From: CF-13 sp035279665
GTDB lineage: Bacteria; Chloroflexota; Dormibacteria; CF-121
Assembly (NCBI GenBank): GCA_035279665.1
Contig: DATEHI010000011.1
Coordinates: 66,223-130,222 of the forward strand
Direction: 5' to 3'
Length of the DNA: 64,000 nt
Numbering within the stretch: position 1 is the stretch's first letter; every line of letters starts with the position of its first letter. Position numbers and translations under genes: made by a program. The notes under the pieces are model-generated. The model was given only the letters and a program-made list of their open reading frames with translations. It made no database searches and had not been told where the DNA came from. Below are positions 50,772 to 57,980 of the stretch, piece by piece.

Positions 50772-51788
50772 CTAGCTGCCGACGAGGTCCGGCCGGGTGG
50801 GGCCGTAGAGGTCGACCGGCACGGGCGTGGGCTCGTGCTTCCTGGCCTCGAGCTTCTTCACGGCGTCAATGGCGGCGGTGGTCGCGTCGCCGACGGCGGT
50901 CGTGATCTGCCGCGTCAGTTGCGATCGAACGTCGCCCGCCGCGTAGACGCCTGGAAGGCTCGTCTGCATCGTCGAGTCCGTCACCAGGAATCCGAGCGGA
51001 TCGTGCTCGACGTGCTCCCGGTGATCGAAGAACTGAACGTTAGGTTGAAAGCCGATGAAGACAAAGAGACCGGTGACCTTGAGGGGTCGGGTCTGGCCGG
51101 TAACGACGTCTCTCAACGTGATCTCTTTGACCTGACCGTCCTCACCCGTAACCTCGGTGACGGTCGTGTTGGTGATCAATTCGACCTTGGGGTTCTTGCG
51201 GGCTGCCTCGACCAGGATGGCCTGGGCCCGGAACTGTTCGCGCCGGTGAATGATGTAGACCTTCTTCGCGAAGCGAGTCAGAAAGACCCCTTCCTCGAGT
51301 GCGGCATCACCGCCTCCGACGACCGCCACCTCCTCTTCCTTGAAGAAGGCGCCATCACAGACCGCGCACTGCGAGACACCGCGACCCTGGAACTCACTCT
51401 CGCCCGGAATGCCCAGCTTCAACGGCTCGCCCCCGGCGGTCAGGATCACGAAGTCGGCGACGTACTCGCCGTCTTCGGTCGCCACCACCTGCTTGTCGCC
51501 GCGACGGTGGATGCCCGTCACGCGAGCGGTCTCCAGGTCGACGCCGAACTTGACGGCCTGGTCGGCCATCCGTTGCGCGAGCTCCGGCCCGGTGATGTGG
51601 TCGAAGCCGGGGTAATCTTCGATCGCCTCGGTGTTGAGCAGTTGGCCGCCCGGCGCGCCACGCTCCAGTACAACGGTTTTGACCCGCGCTCGTCCGGCGT
51701 ACAGGGCCGCGGTCAAGCCCGCCGGCCCGGCGCCGATGATGACCACGTCGTACTGGCGGTCTTTTTCCATCGTTTGCGAAGCTCCCAT
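50772..51788 (-). CDS. trxB: Thioredoxin reductase
   Basis: FAD/NADPH flavoenzyme that reduces thioredoxin. The 338 residues have the FAD motif VVIIGAGPAGLTAALYAGRA (about 15-34), the redox-active CAVC at 141-144, the NADPH motif VAVVGGGDAALEEG, and YAAGDV near residue 290. After the second FAD segment there is an extra tail (KKLEARKHEPTPVP). Two in-frame ATGs (51788, 51770) are possible. It is divergent from the ECF sigma gene across 111 bp and close to the candidate selenoperoxidase, which might draw electrons from thioredoxin. Confidence 0.95.
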   Translation of the reverse strand: MGASQTMEKDRQYDVVIIGAGPAGLTAALYAGRARVKTVVLERGAPGGQLLNTEAIEDYPGFDHITGPELAQRMADQAVKFGVDLETARVTGIHRRGDKQVVATEDGEYVADFVILTAGGEPLKLGIPGESEFQGRGVSQCAVCDGAFFKEEEVAVVGGGDAALEEGVFLTRFAKKVYIIHRREQFRAQAILVEAARKNPKVELITNTTVTEVTGEDGQVKEITLRDVVTGQTRPLKVTGLFVFIGFQPNVQFFDHREHVEHDPLGFLVTDSTMQTSLPGVYAAGDVRSQLTRQITTAVGDATTAAIDAVKKLEARKHEPTPVPVDLYGPTRPDLVGS

Positions 51789-51899
51789 GTTATCTAAGCC
51801 GTTTCCCAACTCCAGTATTCCCAAATTGGCCTCTCCTGAACGAGCCTGACCGGAGCCTCGCGCAGCGTAACCCCGGGCGGTATATAACTGCGGAAGTGG

Positions 51900-52463
51900 A
51901 TGCCTGAGGACCCTACGACCGGCGCCGCGGTGTTCGCTCCTTCCGCAAGGGTTGTGGCGTTGCCTCAGGTCGGCGCCACCAAGGATCGCGACCATCTCAC
52001 CTGGGCGTATCAGACACATGTCACAGCGATCTACCAGTACATCTACAGCCGAGTCGGGAACCGCCCGGACGCCGAGGACCTCACCGCCCAGGTGTTCATG
52101 AAGGCGATCACCGGCATGCGTAACGACGTCTCGGTCCCCGAGCTGCGCAGCTGGCTGTACCGGGTGGCCCAAACAACGCTCGCCGACCACTGGCGGGAGT
52201 ATTACGCCGAGGACGCCGGGGAGCTGGAGGACGACGTAACCCGAGCGCCGGCGCCGCGGGAGAATCCCGAAGCCGTGCTCCGGGTGGACTCCCTGCTCGC
52301 CACCCTTCCCGAAAGTTACCGGCGGGTACTGGAGCTCCGCTTTTTGCGCGGCTACTCCGTGCGTGAGACGGCGCAAGAGCTGAACCTCAGCGAGACGAAC
52401 GTCAAGGTATTGCAATTCCGGGCCCTTAACCGGGCAGGCCGGGAACGTGGGAGGGCGACGTGA
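51900..52463 (+). CDS. ECF-type RNA polymerase sigma factor (locus 2)
   Basis: The 187 residues have an unconserved 45-residue N-terminus, region 2 (IYQYIYSRVGNRPDAEDLTAQVF, then MKAITGM) and region 4 (LPESYRRVLELRFLRGYSVRETAQELNLSETNVKVLQFRALNRA). A TATATA lies 13 nt before the ATG. The stop overlaps a Rieske-protein gene in GTGA, the position an anti-sigma gene normally holds. Divergent trxB suggests a redox regulon. Confidence 0.9.
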   Translation: MPEDPTTGAAVFAPSARVVALPQVGATKDRDHLTWAYQTHVTAIYQYIYSRVGNRPDAEDLTAQVFMKAITGMRNDVSVPELRSWLYRVAQTTLADHWREYYAEDAGELEDDVTRAPAPRENPEAVLRVDSLLATLPESYRRVLELRFLRGYSVRETAQELNLSETNVKVLQFRALNRAGRERGRAT

Positions 52464-53134
52464 ACGACGATCCCGAGCAGCTCGACAAGCACGTCGAGGA
52501 CCTGCTGCAGGACCGCCGGCCGGAGCGCACGCCGCTGGGCGATGAAGCCGCTCTACGCGCCCGGCAAACCGCCGCGATGCTCCGGGCCGCCAAGCCAGGG
52601 GCCGGCCTGCCGTCGAAGGAGTTCCTGGAGCGAATGCAAGGCTCGATTCAGGGATGGGTTGGAGAGCGGTCGGCGCGCCCGGAACCGACGGCGCGGCCCA
52701 GCCGTCGCTCGCTCCTGCTGACCGGAGTTGCCGGGATCGCGGCCGGGGTGGCGGCTGCTGTGGGGATCGACCGGCTGGCCAAGAGCCCGGCGCCGCCCAA
52801 TAACCAGGCGCTGGTGCAGAACAACGGGACCTGGAAACCGGTCAAGGCACTGACCGACCTCCCGGAAGGGGAGCCGGTCGCGTTCCGGTCCGGAGCCATC
52901 GAAGGCTTCCTGATCCGGCAAGGACAGGAGGTCAAGGGTATCTCCGCCGTCTGCACGCACATGGGCTGCATCCTTAACTACAGCAAGTTCCGCAAGCAGA
53001 TTGAATGTCCCTGCCACGGCGCCACCTTTCAGACGGACGGTCAACCAGGCGACCAGTACAACGCGCCCCTTCCACCGCTGCCCTCATTGAACGTGCGCAT
53101 TCAGCGTGGACAGGTCGAGGTCTACACGGTTTAG
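52460..53134 (+). CDS. Rieske [2Fe-2S] protein with cytoplasmic N-terminus and Tat-type helix, possible anti-sigma factor
   Basis: A 224-residue protein. Residues 1-80 are hydrophilic and helical, then comes SRRSLLLTGVAGIAAGVAA at 81-99, a twin-arginine signal anchor. The exported C-terminus is a complete Rieske domain: C165-T-H167-M-G-C170 and C183-P-C185-H186. Cys165, His167, Cys183 and His186 bind the cluster; Cys170 and Cys185 would form the high-potential disulfide. No cytochrome b gene is adjacent. The long cytoplasmic segment and 4-nt overlap with the sigma gene suggest it may hold the sigma factor and sense redox state outside. That is inference. The start is GTG 52460 with GGGAGGG upstream. 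Confidence 0.88.
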   Translation: MNDDPEQLDKHVEDLLQDRRPERTPLGDEAALRARQTAAMLRAAKPGAGLPSKEFLERMQGSIQGWVGERSARPEPTARPSRRSLLLTGVAGIAAGVAAAVGIDRLAKSPAPPNNQALVQNNGTWKPVKALTDLPEGEPVAFRSGAIEGFLIRQGQEVKGISAVCTHMGCILNYSKFRKQIECPCHGATFQTDGQPGDQYNAPLPPLPSLNVRIQRGQVEVYTV

Positions 53135-53161
53135 GCGTAACGCACCCCCGTACCAACGAAC

Positions 53162-53644
53162 ATGATCACATCGTTGCGGGCTGCCACCGTCGCAGCCTGC
53201 TCGGCACTGCTGCTCGCCGCCTGCGGCAGTCAGACCAGTGGCCCCGCGGCAACGGCAACGCCCTCGCCATCGGCAACCCCAACCCCCACACCGTCCCCAT
53301 CGGCATCGGCCGCGCCGGTCGTTCTCGCACAGAGCGTGGGCGCCATGGGGACGGTCCTGGTGGCCGCCTCAAACAGCCACACGGTCTACACGTTCAATAG
53401 CGACACCCCCGGCGTGAGCAATTGCACCGGCGGGTGCGCGACCGCCTGGCCGCCGTTGACTATCGCCAGTGGAACGACGCCAACCGGGGGTCCGGGTGTG
53501 ACGGGGCAATTGGGGACGATCAGCCGCAGCGATGGCACGCTCCAGGTGACCTATAAGGGCCTCCCGCTGTATTTCTTCCACAGCGACAGCAAGCCGGGCG
53601 ATACGAAGGGCAACTACACCGGCTGGAGCCTGGTCAAGCCGTAG
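53162..53644 (+). CDS. Lipoprotein with Yx(F/W/Y)xxD repeats (COG4315 type)
   Basis: A 160-residue lipoprotein: signal peptide ending in LLLAACGS, then a Ser/Pro/Thr linker, then the 'secreted repeat' domain. The two hallmark motifs are YTFNSD and YFFHSD, with NCTGGCATAWPPL between them. Family members are secreted, of unknown function, and frequently sit near redox or electron-transfer genes. It begins 27 nt after the Rieske gene, so it may be part of the same unit. Confidence 0.9.
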   Translation: MITSLRAATVAACSALLLAACGSQTSGPAATATPSPSATPTPTPSPSASAAPVVLAQSVGAMGTVLVAASNSHTVYTFNSDTPGVSNCTGGCATAWPPLTIASGTTPTGGPGVTGQLGTISRSDGTLQVTYKGLPLYFFHSDSKPGDTKGNYTGWSLVKP

Positions 53645-53703
53645 CCTCCGCTGGCGTTGGCCGGGGTGGGTTGGCTGAGCTTTCTGTCATCGCTGATTCG
53701 CGA

Positions 53704-53753
53704 ACTCTCTGTTGATCCCCCCCGGAGAGTCAGGACGCGTCAGGACGTATCGT
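53704..53753 (+). promoter_or_regulatory. Promoter/operator region of the candidate selenoperoxidase
   Basis: An inverted repeat ACTCTC-15 nt-GAGAGT (53704-53730) is followed by two direct repeats GTCAGGACG starting at 53729 and 53739, exactly 10 bp apart. A -10-like TATCGT lies at 53748-53753. An AAGGGGG ribosome binding site precedes the ATG at 53765. The repeats sit where a -35 or activator site would be. Confidence 0.5.
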
Positions 53754-53764
53754 AAGGGGGCATC

Positions 53765-54358
53765 ATGGCTCGAATCGCGTGGGTCGAGGACGACGAGGCA
53801 TCGGGTGAGGTCGCTGACCTCTACCGCGAGCTGAAAAAAACGTCGACGAGGGGCAACGTCCCCGACATCCTGCGGACGATGAGCTTACGACCTGACTTCT
53901 TGCGTGCCATCGACGAGGCCAGCCGGATGCACTTCACCGACGGGGCGCTCAGCCGAGCTGAGCACGAAATGATCGCCTCCTATGTCTCCGCGCTCAACCG
54001 CTGCCATTACTGACTCAGCAGCCACGCCTGGTTCCTGCAGTTGCAGGGAGAGCAGTACTCGAAAGCGGCGGCGGCTCTACGCGACGGCGATCTCGACGCC
54101 GCCGGCCTGACGCCGAAACACCGCCTCCTTCTGGAATTCGTCGAAACGCTCACCCGGCACGCGTATCGCATCACGGACGAGCAGGTGCAGCAGCTTCGCG
54201 AGACCGGCTGGACCGATGCGCAGATCGCCGAAGCGGTCTACGACGGCGCGCTCTTCAACCTCTTCGTGCGCCTTGCTGATGCCTTCGACATCCATCCCGA
54301 CCCGTCGTACGATGCCGCCGGCGTTCCCGGGGTCCTGAGCGAGGCCGACGAGGCCTGA
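53765..54358 (+). CDS. AhpD-like peroxidase-related enzyme, candidate selenoprotein (in-frame TGA at 54011-54013)
   Basis: The frame encodes 197 residues if TGA codon 83 is read as an amino acid. The family (AhpD/carboxymuconolactone decarboxylase-like, 'peroxidase-related enzyme') needs E-x11-C-x2-C-x3-H. Here E68, C80, TGA83 and H87 keep that spacing exactly, with NRCHY before and LSSHAWFL after. So TGA replaces the second catalytic cysteine, the peroxidatic one in mycobacterial AhpD. Downstream the frame stays open and family-like (LTPKHRLLLEFVETLT, ITDEQVQQLRETGWTDAQIAEAVYDGALFN) to TGA 54358. A SECIS-like hairpin follows the codon. Alternatives are a fresh nonsense mutation or a C-to-A sequence error. 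No selA/B/C/D genes lie in this window. Confidence 0.8.
54032..54049 (+). promoter_or_regulatory. Candidate bacterial SECIS stem-loop
   Basis: A seven-pair stem (TTCCTGC with GCAGGGA, one G-U pair) closes the tetraloop AGTT. The loop G at 54040 is 27 nt after the TGA, inside the 16-37 nt window described for bacterial SECIS elements. The loop has adjacent G and U, as in the E. coli fdhF element bound by SelB. Confidence 0.6.
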
Positions 54359-54372
54359 GCCTTAGCGGGCCC

Positions 54373-55209
54373 CTACTGGACCGTGGCGCTGTCCAGCAAC
54401 TGGGCGACCACCGACGAGCTCGACTCGTCCAGAAGGAAGATCAAGTCGTAGTAGCGGCTGGTCGTCGTGATCCTGACCTCGTGGACGAGCGCCGGACAGG
54501 CGCCGGCGGCCAGCCTGACGCCGAACACGCGGTCGGTTGCGGGAAGGTCGCCGACGAGTACCGGTTCGGTGGAACGCGCCGTCCAGGTGGCCCGGCCTGG
54601 TAGGGGAGCCGGGACCGGGGTCTCCTTCGGCGCCTGGTCTTTCGCGCCACTCTCCAGGTACAGCAACGCCAGCGGCCCGCCCCTGTAGTGCGCCTCCGCC
54701 TTCCCCGGGGTCACCGACTGGAACTGGTAGCCGACGGGCAGCCAGATCTTCAACGAGTCGGTCGAGGCCGGGCTAATCGGGTAGTTGGTCGTGTAGCGCC
54801 CAACCAGCCAGCCGTCTCGTCCGTCGCCCAGGCGAATCCGATACCAGCTGCCACCGGGACCGCCCTGTTCCTCCTGGACGGTCAATTGCGCTCCGGTGGC
54901 CAGCGTCGTGAGGCGGGTCGCCGAAGACGACGGCGCGGCCCGAACGTTGACCCCGTCCGAGGCATGGATCCAGGCGCTGCGCGGGATCGCCTGAACCTGT
55001 TGCGCCCGGTGGACCACCACGTCGGGACACGTGCCACCAGCGAAGGGGGTGACCAGCGTGGTCGCCCTCGGCGACGTGTGCGAGCCGGATAGCGACAACG
55101 CGAGGTGATGGTCCCAGGGCCGCAGCACGGCCAGCCCAATCTCAGCGCCCAGCAAAGTAAAAACCAGGCCCCAAGCGGCCAGCTCGAGCTTTTTCACGAT
55201 CCTAGCCAC
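54373..55209 (-). CDS. Membrane-anchored SH3b-domain protein (paralogue 2)
   Basis: A 278-residue exported protein: N-terminal helix (LAAWGLVFTLLGAEIGLAVL), a Ser/Thr linker, a bacterial SH3 domain (GVNVRAAPSSSATRLTTLATGAQ to GWLVGRYTTN), and an uncharacterised C-terminal region ending SSVVAQLLDSATVQ. The order and ending match the protein at 35990. The start is GTG 55209, overlapping the upstream lipoprotein gene by 8 nt. It may bind cell-wall peptide or polymer. Confidence 0.8.
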   Translation of the reverse strand: MARIVKKLELAAWGLVFTLLGAEIGLAVLRPWDHHLALSLSGSHTSPRATTLVTPFAGGTCPDVVVHRAQQVQAIPRSAWIHASDGVNVRAAPSSSATRLTTLATGAQLTVQEEQGGPGGSWYRIRLGDGRDGWLVGRYTTNYPISPASTDSLKIWLPVGYQFQSVTPGKAEAHYRGGPLALLYLESGAKDQAPKETPVPAPLPGRATWTARSTEPVLVGDLPATDRVFGVRLAAGACPALVHEVRITTTSRYYDLIFLLDESSSSVVAQLLDSATVQ

Positions 55210-56218
55210 GTCCCGGGTTGTCGGGCGTCGCCGTGACGGTGGCGGCGTTTGAGGACTGGGCGGTCACGTTATCGATGGAGCACGTCACGGTGGTCGTCGC
55301 GTTGTACGCGACGTCTGGCACGACCCGCGCCTGGCAGCTTCCGAGCACCTGTCGAGAGGCCGTGTCGGTTATCGCGAAGGCGATGGTCGACGGCGCCCGG
55401 GCACCGACCAGCCCGCCCAGATTTTTAAGCAAGGCCGAGACGACGCACGGCGAGCCGCATCCCGAGGTGTCGACTGACACTACCGTGTAGATGGGCGGCA
55501 GCGTCGTGAGGTTCGAGAAATCAATGACATTCGCGGGCGCCGAGATCTGAAAGTCGTGGTTGTAGTTGACGAACCGAAGGTCGGCGTCGCGAATGCCGTC
55601 AACCATGACGCCGTGCTTCAAGCGCAGGCGTAGCACCTGATAAGGGGCCTGCGCGGTGATAAACACCTCGCCCCGTGCGCCGGCCAGGTCGACGGCATCC
55701 ACGCCATCGACGGAGACGTGGTCAGTGCGCTGCGTCACTGTCTGCCCGAGAAAGGTCGACCTGAAGACGCTGCCATCGGTCAGGTCCGTCAGCTGCGGCA
55801 CATGGCCGGCCGAACCCTTCCACCAACCATTTCCTGCCGCCTTGACGAAGCTTCGGGATACGACATCGCTGCCCATGTGCGCAGACAGAAACTGCTGCCC
55901 GCGAAAATAGGTGTTGTTGCCAAGGATGGTCGCCTCGAGCTTGAGATCGGGCGTCGTGACGGTCACGTACTCAGAGTCGGGTCTGGTCAGTTGCAGGTCG
56001 ATCGACCACTGATTGCTGCCCTCGCTGTACGTCCCGGTGATCTCGAAGCTGTCGGCCGCGGTCAGGGTGCCGGTGGCCCCGGTCTCCAGGCTGCGGGTCG
56101 TGGGCAGGTCGAGGCCGACCGGAAGATCGCAGCCGGAGAGCGCGGCGATGACAACGACTCCGACCACCCCGGTCCGGGCCCAGGGCTTCGCCTGCGAGAG
56201 AGGGCGAGATGCTAGCAC
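55202..56218 (-). CDS. Lipoprotein, possible LolA/LppX-like fold
   Basis: A 338-residue lipoprotein with the signal TGVVGVVVIAALSGC (lipobox LSGC). The first two thirds alternate beta strands with TYSEGSNQWSIDLQLTRPDSEYV and VDGVDAVDLAG, reminiscent of LppX/LprG or LolA half-barrels; this is a weak structural guess. The C-terminal third has two cysteine pairs and an Ig-like pattern (ARAPSTIAFAITDTAS, VTCSIDNVTAQSSNAATV). It forms a two-gene unit with the SH3 protein. The start is GTG 56218. Confidence 0.75.
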   Translation of the reverse strand: MLASRPLSQAKPWARTGVVGVVVIAALSGCDLPVGLDLPTTRSLETGATGTLTAADSFEITGTYSEGSNQWSIDLQLTRPDSEYVTVTTPDLKLEATILGNNTYFRGQQFLSAHMGSDVVSRSFVKAAGNGWWKGSAGHVPQLTDLTDGSVFRSTFLGQTVTQRTDHVSVDGVDAVDLAGARGEVFITAQAPYQVLRLRLKHGVMVDGIRDADLRFVNYNHDFQISAPANVIDFSNLTTLPPIYTVVSVDTSGCGSPCVVSALLKNLGGLVGARAPSTIAFAITDTASRQVLGSCQARVVPDVAYNATTTVTCSIDNVTAQSSNAATVTATPDNPGRG

Positions 56219-56264
56219 GGCACTGGTGGTGTAACGCCTTGGGCGTGCCGACCGTTACTCAACG

Positions 56265-57944
56265 GTGAGCGCCAAGCGCCGGGCGGTTCGCTTGTTCGGT
56301 CGGGAATACGCGGTCATCTTGCCCAGCATCCGGGATCCCCGGATGCACGTCGCCGCGGTCCTGGTGACGCTCCAGGTGCTGGGCCAGACCGTTCTCGGCT
56401 TCCGGCTCTCGGTGGCGCAGATTCTCATTTGTCTCGCGACCGGGGCCCTGATCGAATTCGTCGTCGCGTTCTTCAAGGACAGCGTCATTATGTGGCCGGC
56501 GAGCGGGTTGCTGACCGGCAACAGCACCGCCTTCATCCTGCGGACTCCCGGCACGCTTCACGGCCAATGGTGGAGCACGCATGGGATCTGGATCTTTGTC
56601 GGCGTGGTCGCCGTCTCGATGGCGTCGAAGTACCTGATCCGCTGGCGGGGACGGCACATCTTCAACCCGTCGAACCTCGGCCTGGTCCTTGCATTCGTCG
56701 CGCTTGGCCCCAAGCTCACGGAGCCGCAGGATCTGTGGTGGATCCCACCCGGGCCCTGGCTGATCGTGACCTACGCGGTCCTGATCGTCGGGGGGCTGTT
56801 GATCGCGTGGGAACTGCGATTGCTCGGCCTCGAGCTGGCCTTCATGGCTGGCTTTGCGGCCTTTACCGCCCTGGCGCTTGCCCTGGTACCCGACCATTGC
56901 ATGGTCGCGAGCTGGCACGTGGCCCCGATGTGCGGTAGTGAACTCTGGCAGATCCTGGTGACCTCGCCGGAACTCCTCGTCTTCGGCCTCTTCATGATCC
57001 CCGACCCGAGGACGGTGCCCGACGGCCCGGCGGCGCGCGTGGCGTTCGGCATTCTCGTGGCCATCCTGGCGGTGCTGCTGATTGGCCCGACGACGCTTGA
57101 GTTTTGGACCAAGACGGCGATCCTGGCCAGCCTGGTCATCGCCTGTGCGCTGCGTTTTGCGCTCGCCCGGTTTCTGGCCCCACTCGAAGCCAGGGAGAGG
57201 CAGAGGGCTGGGAGGCGTCGCCTGGGCTGGCGCCTGCCGGTGGCGCTCGCCATCGCGCTGCTACTGGTTGGCACCCTTCCGGTGGCCGCCGATCTATCGA
57301 CCCACAGTCCGGAGCCGGCCGCGGGGCTCGCCGATGGGTCGACGCCAACGCTCGCGCTTATCGTTGGCGCCGGGCCCGCCATCGGCAGCTCGGTCTCGAG
57401 TTCGGCGGCCGCCGCGCTTCCGCCACCAGGAAATTCCGGACCCGTCTCCGCCTCGGCGCAGCTCTGGATCTTGCCGCCGATTCCCACGGTAACGGTCGCG
57501 CCGAACGTCGCTGCATTCGACCAGTCGGCGCCGCGGAACGCGGCCAAGATGGCCTATGACGCGGTGCTCGACCTCATCATCGAATCCGAGGCTCGTCGTG
57601 CCCACGACCTCAAGCTGGCTGAGAGTGGAGCTACGGGCGATGGCCTGAAGGAATTTACCGATGTCATCAAGGACGACATCAGTTCCGGAAAGATCATCCA
57701 GAAGACCTACAGCTTCGACAAGGTAAGCCTCAACCTCTTCCTTCCGAAGTTCAGCAGCCAGGCGTCGCGGCTCGTCGGCGTCAGCCTGACGGGGACCTCG
57801 ACCTTTATCACCCGCGACGCCTCCGGCAACGTGCTTTCGCAGACGAGCACGCCCTATTCGAAGAGCTGGGGCATCGATATCGGCGCTAACGTCGCGCACC
57901 AGGTCATCATCAATGACTACACGGACCTGGCTCCCGCCCCCTGA
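56265..57944 (+). CDS. RnfD/NqrB-like membrane protein fused to an extracytoplasmic domain
   Basis: A 559-residue protein. Residues 1-310 form about nine helices with RnfD/NqrB-type landmarks: GNSTAFILRTPGT, the FNPSNLGLVLAFVALGP segment, and VFGLFMIPDPRTVPDG. In RnfD/NqrB an FMN is linked to a Thr in an S(T)GAT-type loop; I do not see a clear match, so cofactor status is uncertain. After another helix (LPVALAIALLLVGTLPVAA) comes a Ser/Ala/Pro linker and a soluble C-terminal domain of about 150 residues (from KMAYDAVLDLIIESEARRA) that I cannot assign. No other rnf or nqr genes are adjacent. The ATG is 56265. Confidence 0.75.
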   Translation: MSAKRRAVRLFGREYAVILPSIRDPRMHVAAVLVTLQVLGQTVLGFRLSVAQILICLATGALIEFVVAFFKDSVIMWPASGLLTGNSTAFILRTPGTLHGQWWSTHGIWIFVGVVAVSMASKYLIRWRGRHIFNPSNLGLVLAFVALGPKLTEPQDLWWIPPGPWLIVTYAVLIVGGLLIAWELRLLGLELAFMAGFAAFTALALALVPDHCMVASWHVAPMCGSELWQILVTSPELLVFGLFMIPDPRTVPDGPAARVAFGILVAILAVLLIGPTTLEFWTKTAILASLVIACALRFALARFLAPLEARERQRAGRRRLGWRLPVALAIALLLVGTLPVAADLSTHSPEPAAGLADGSTPTLALIVGAGPAIGSSVSSSAAAALPPPGNSGPVSASAQLWILPPIPTVTVAPNVAAFDQSAPRNAAKMAYDAVLDLIIESEARRAHDLKLAESGATGDGLKEFTDVIKDDISSGKIIQKTYSFDKVSLNLFLPKFSSQASRLVGVSLTGTSTFITRDASGNVLSQTSTPYSKSWGIDIGANVAHQVIINDYTDLAPAP

Positions 57945-57980
57945 TCCCGATTCGTCGGGCCGCCGCTGAACGGCAAGGGC

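Noticed and set aside
53765..54013. Treating 53765-54013 and 54041-54358 as two separate genes, or as a pseudogene
   Set aside because: The two parts are in one frame, together reproduce a single AhpD-like protein, and the only break is TGA at a catalytic Cys position. A plain pseudogene would be expected to carry other damage.
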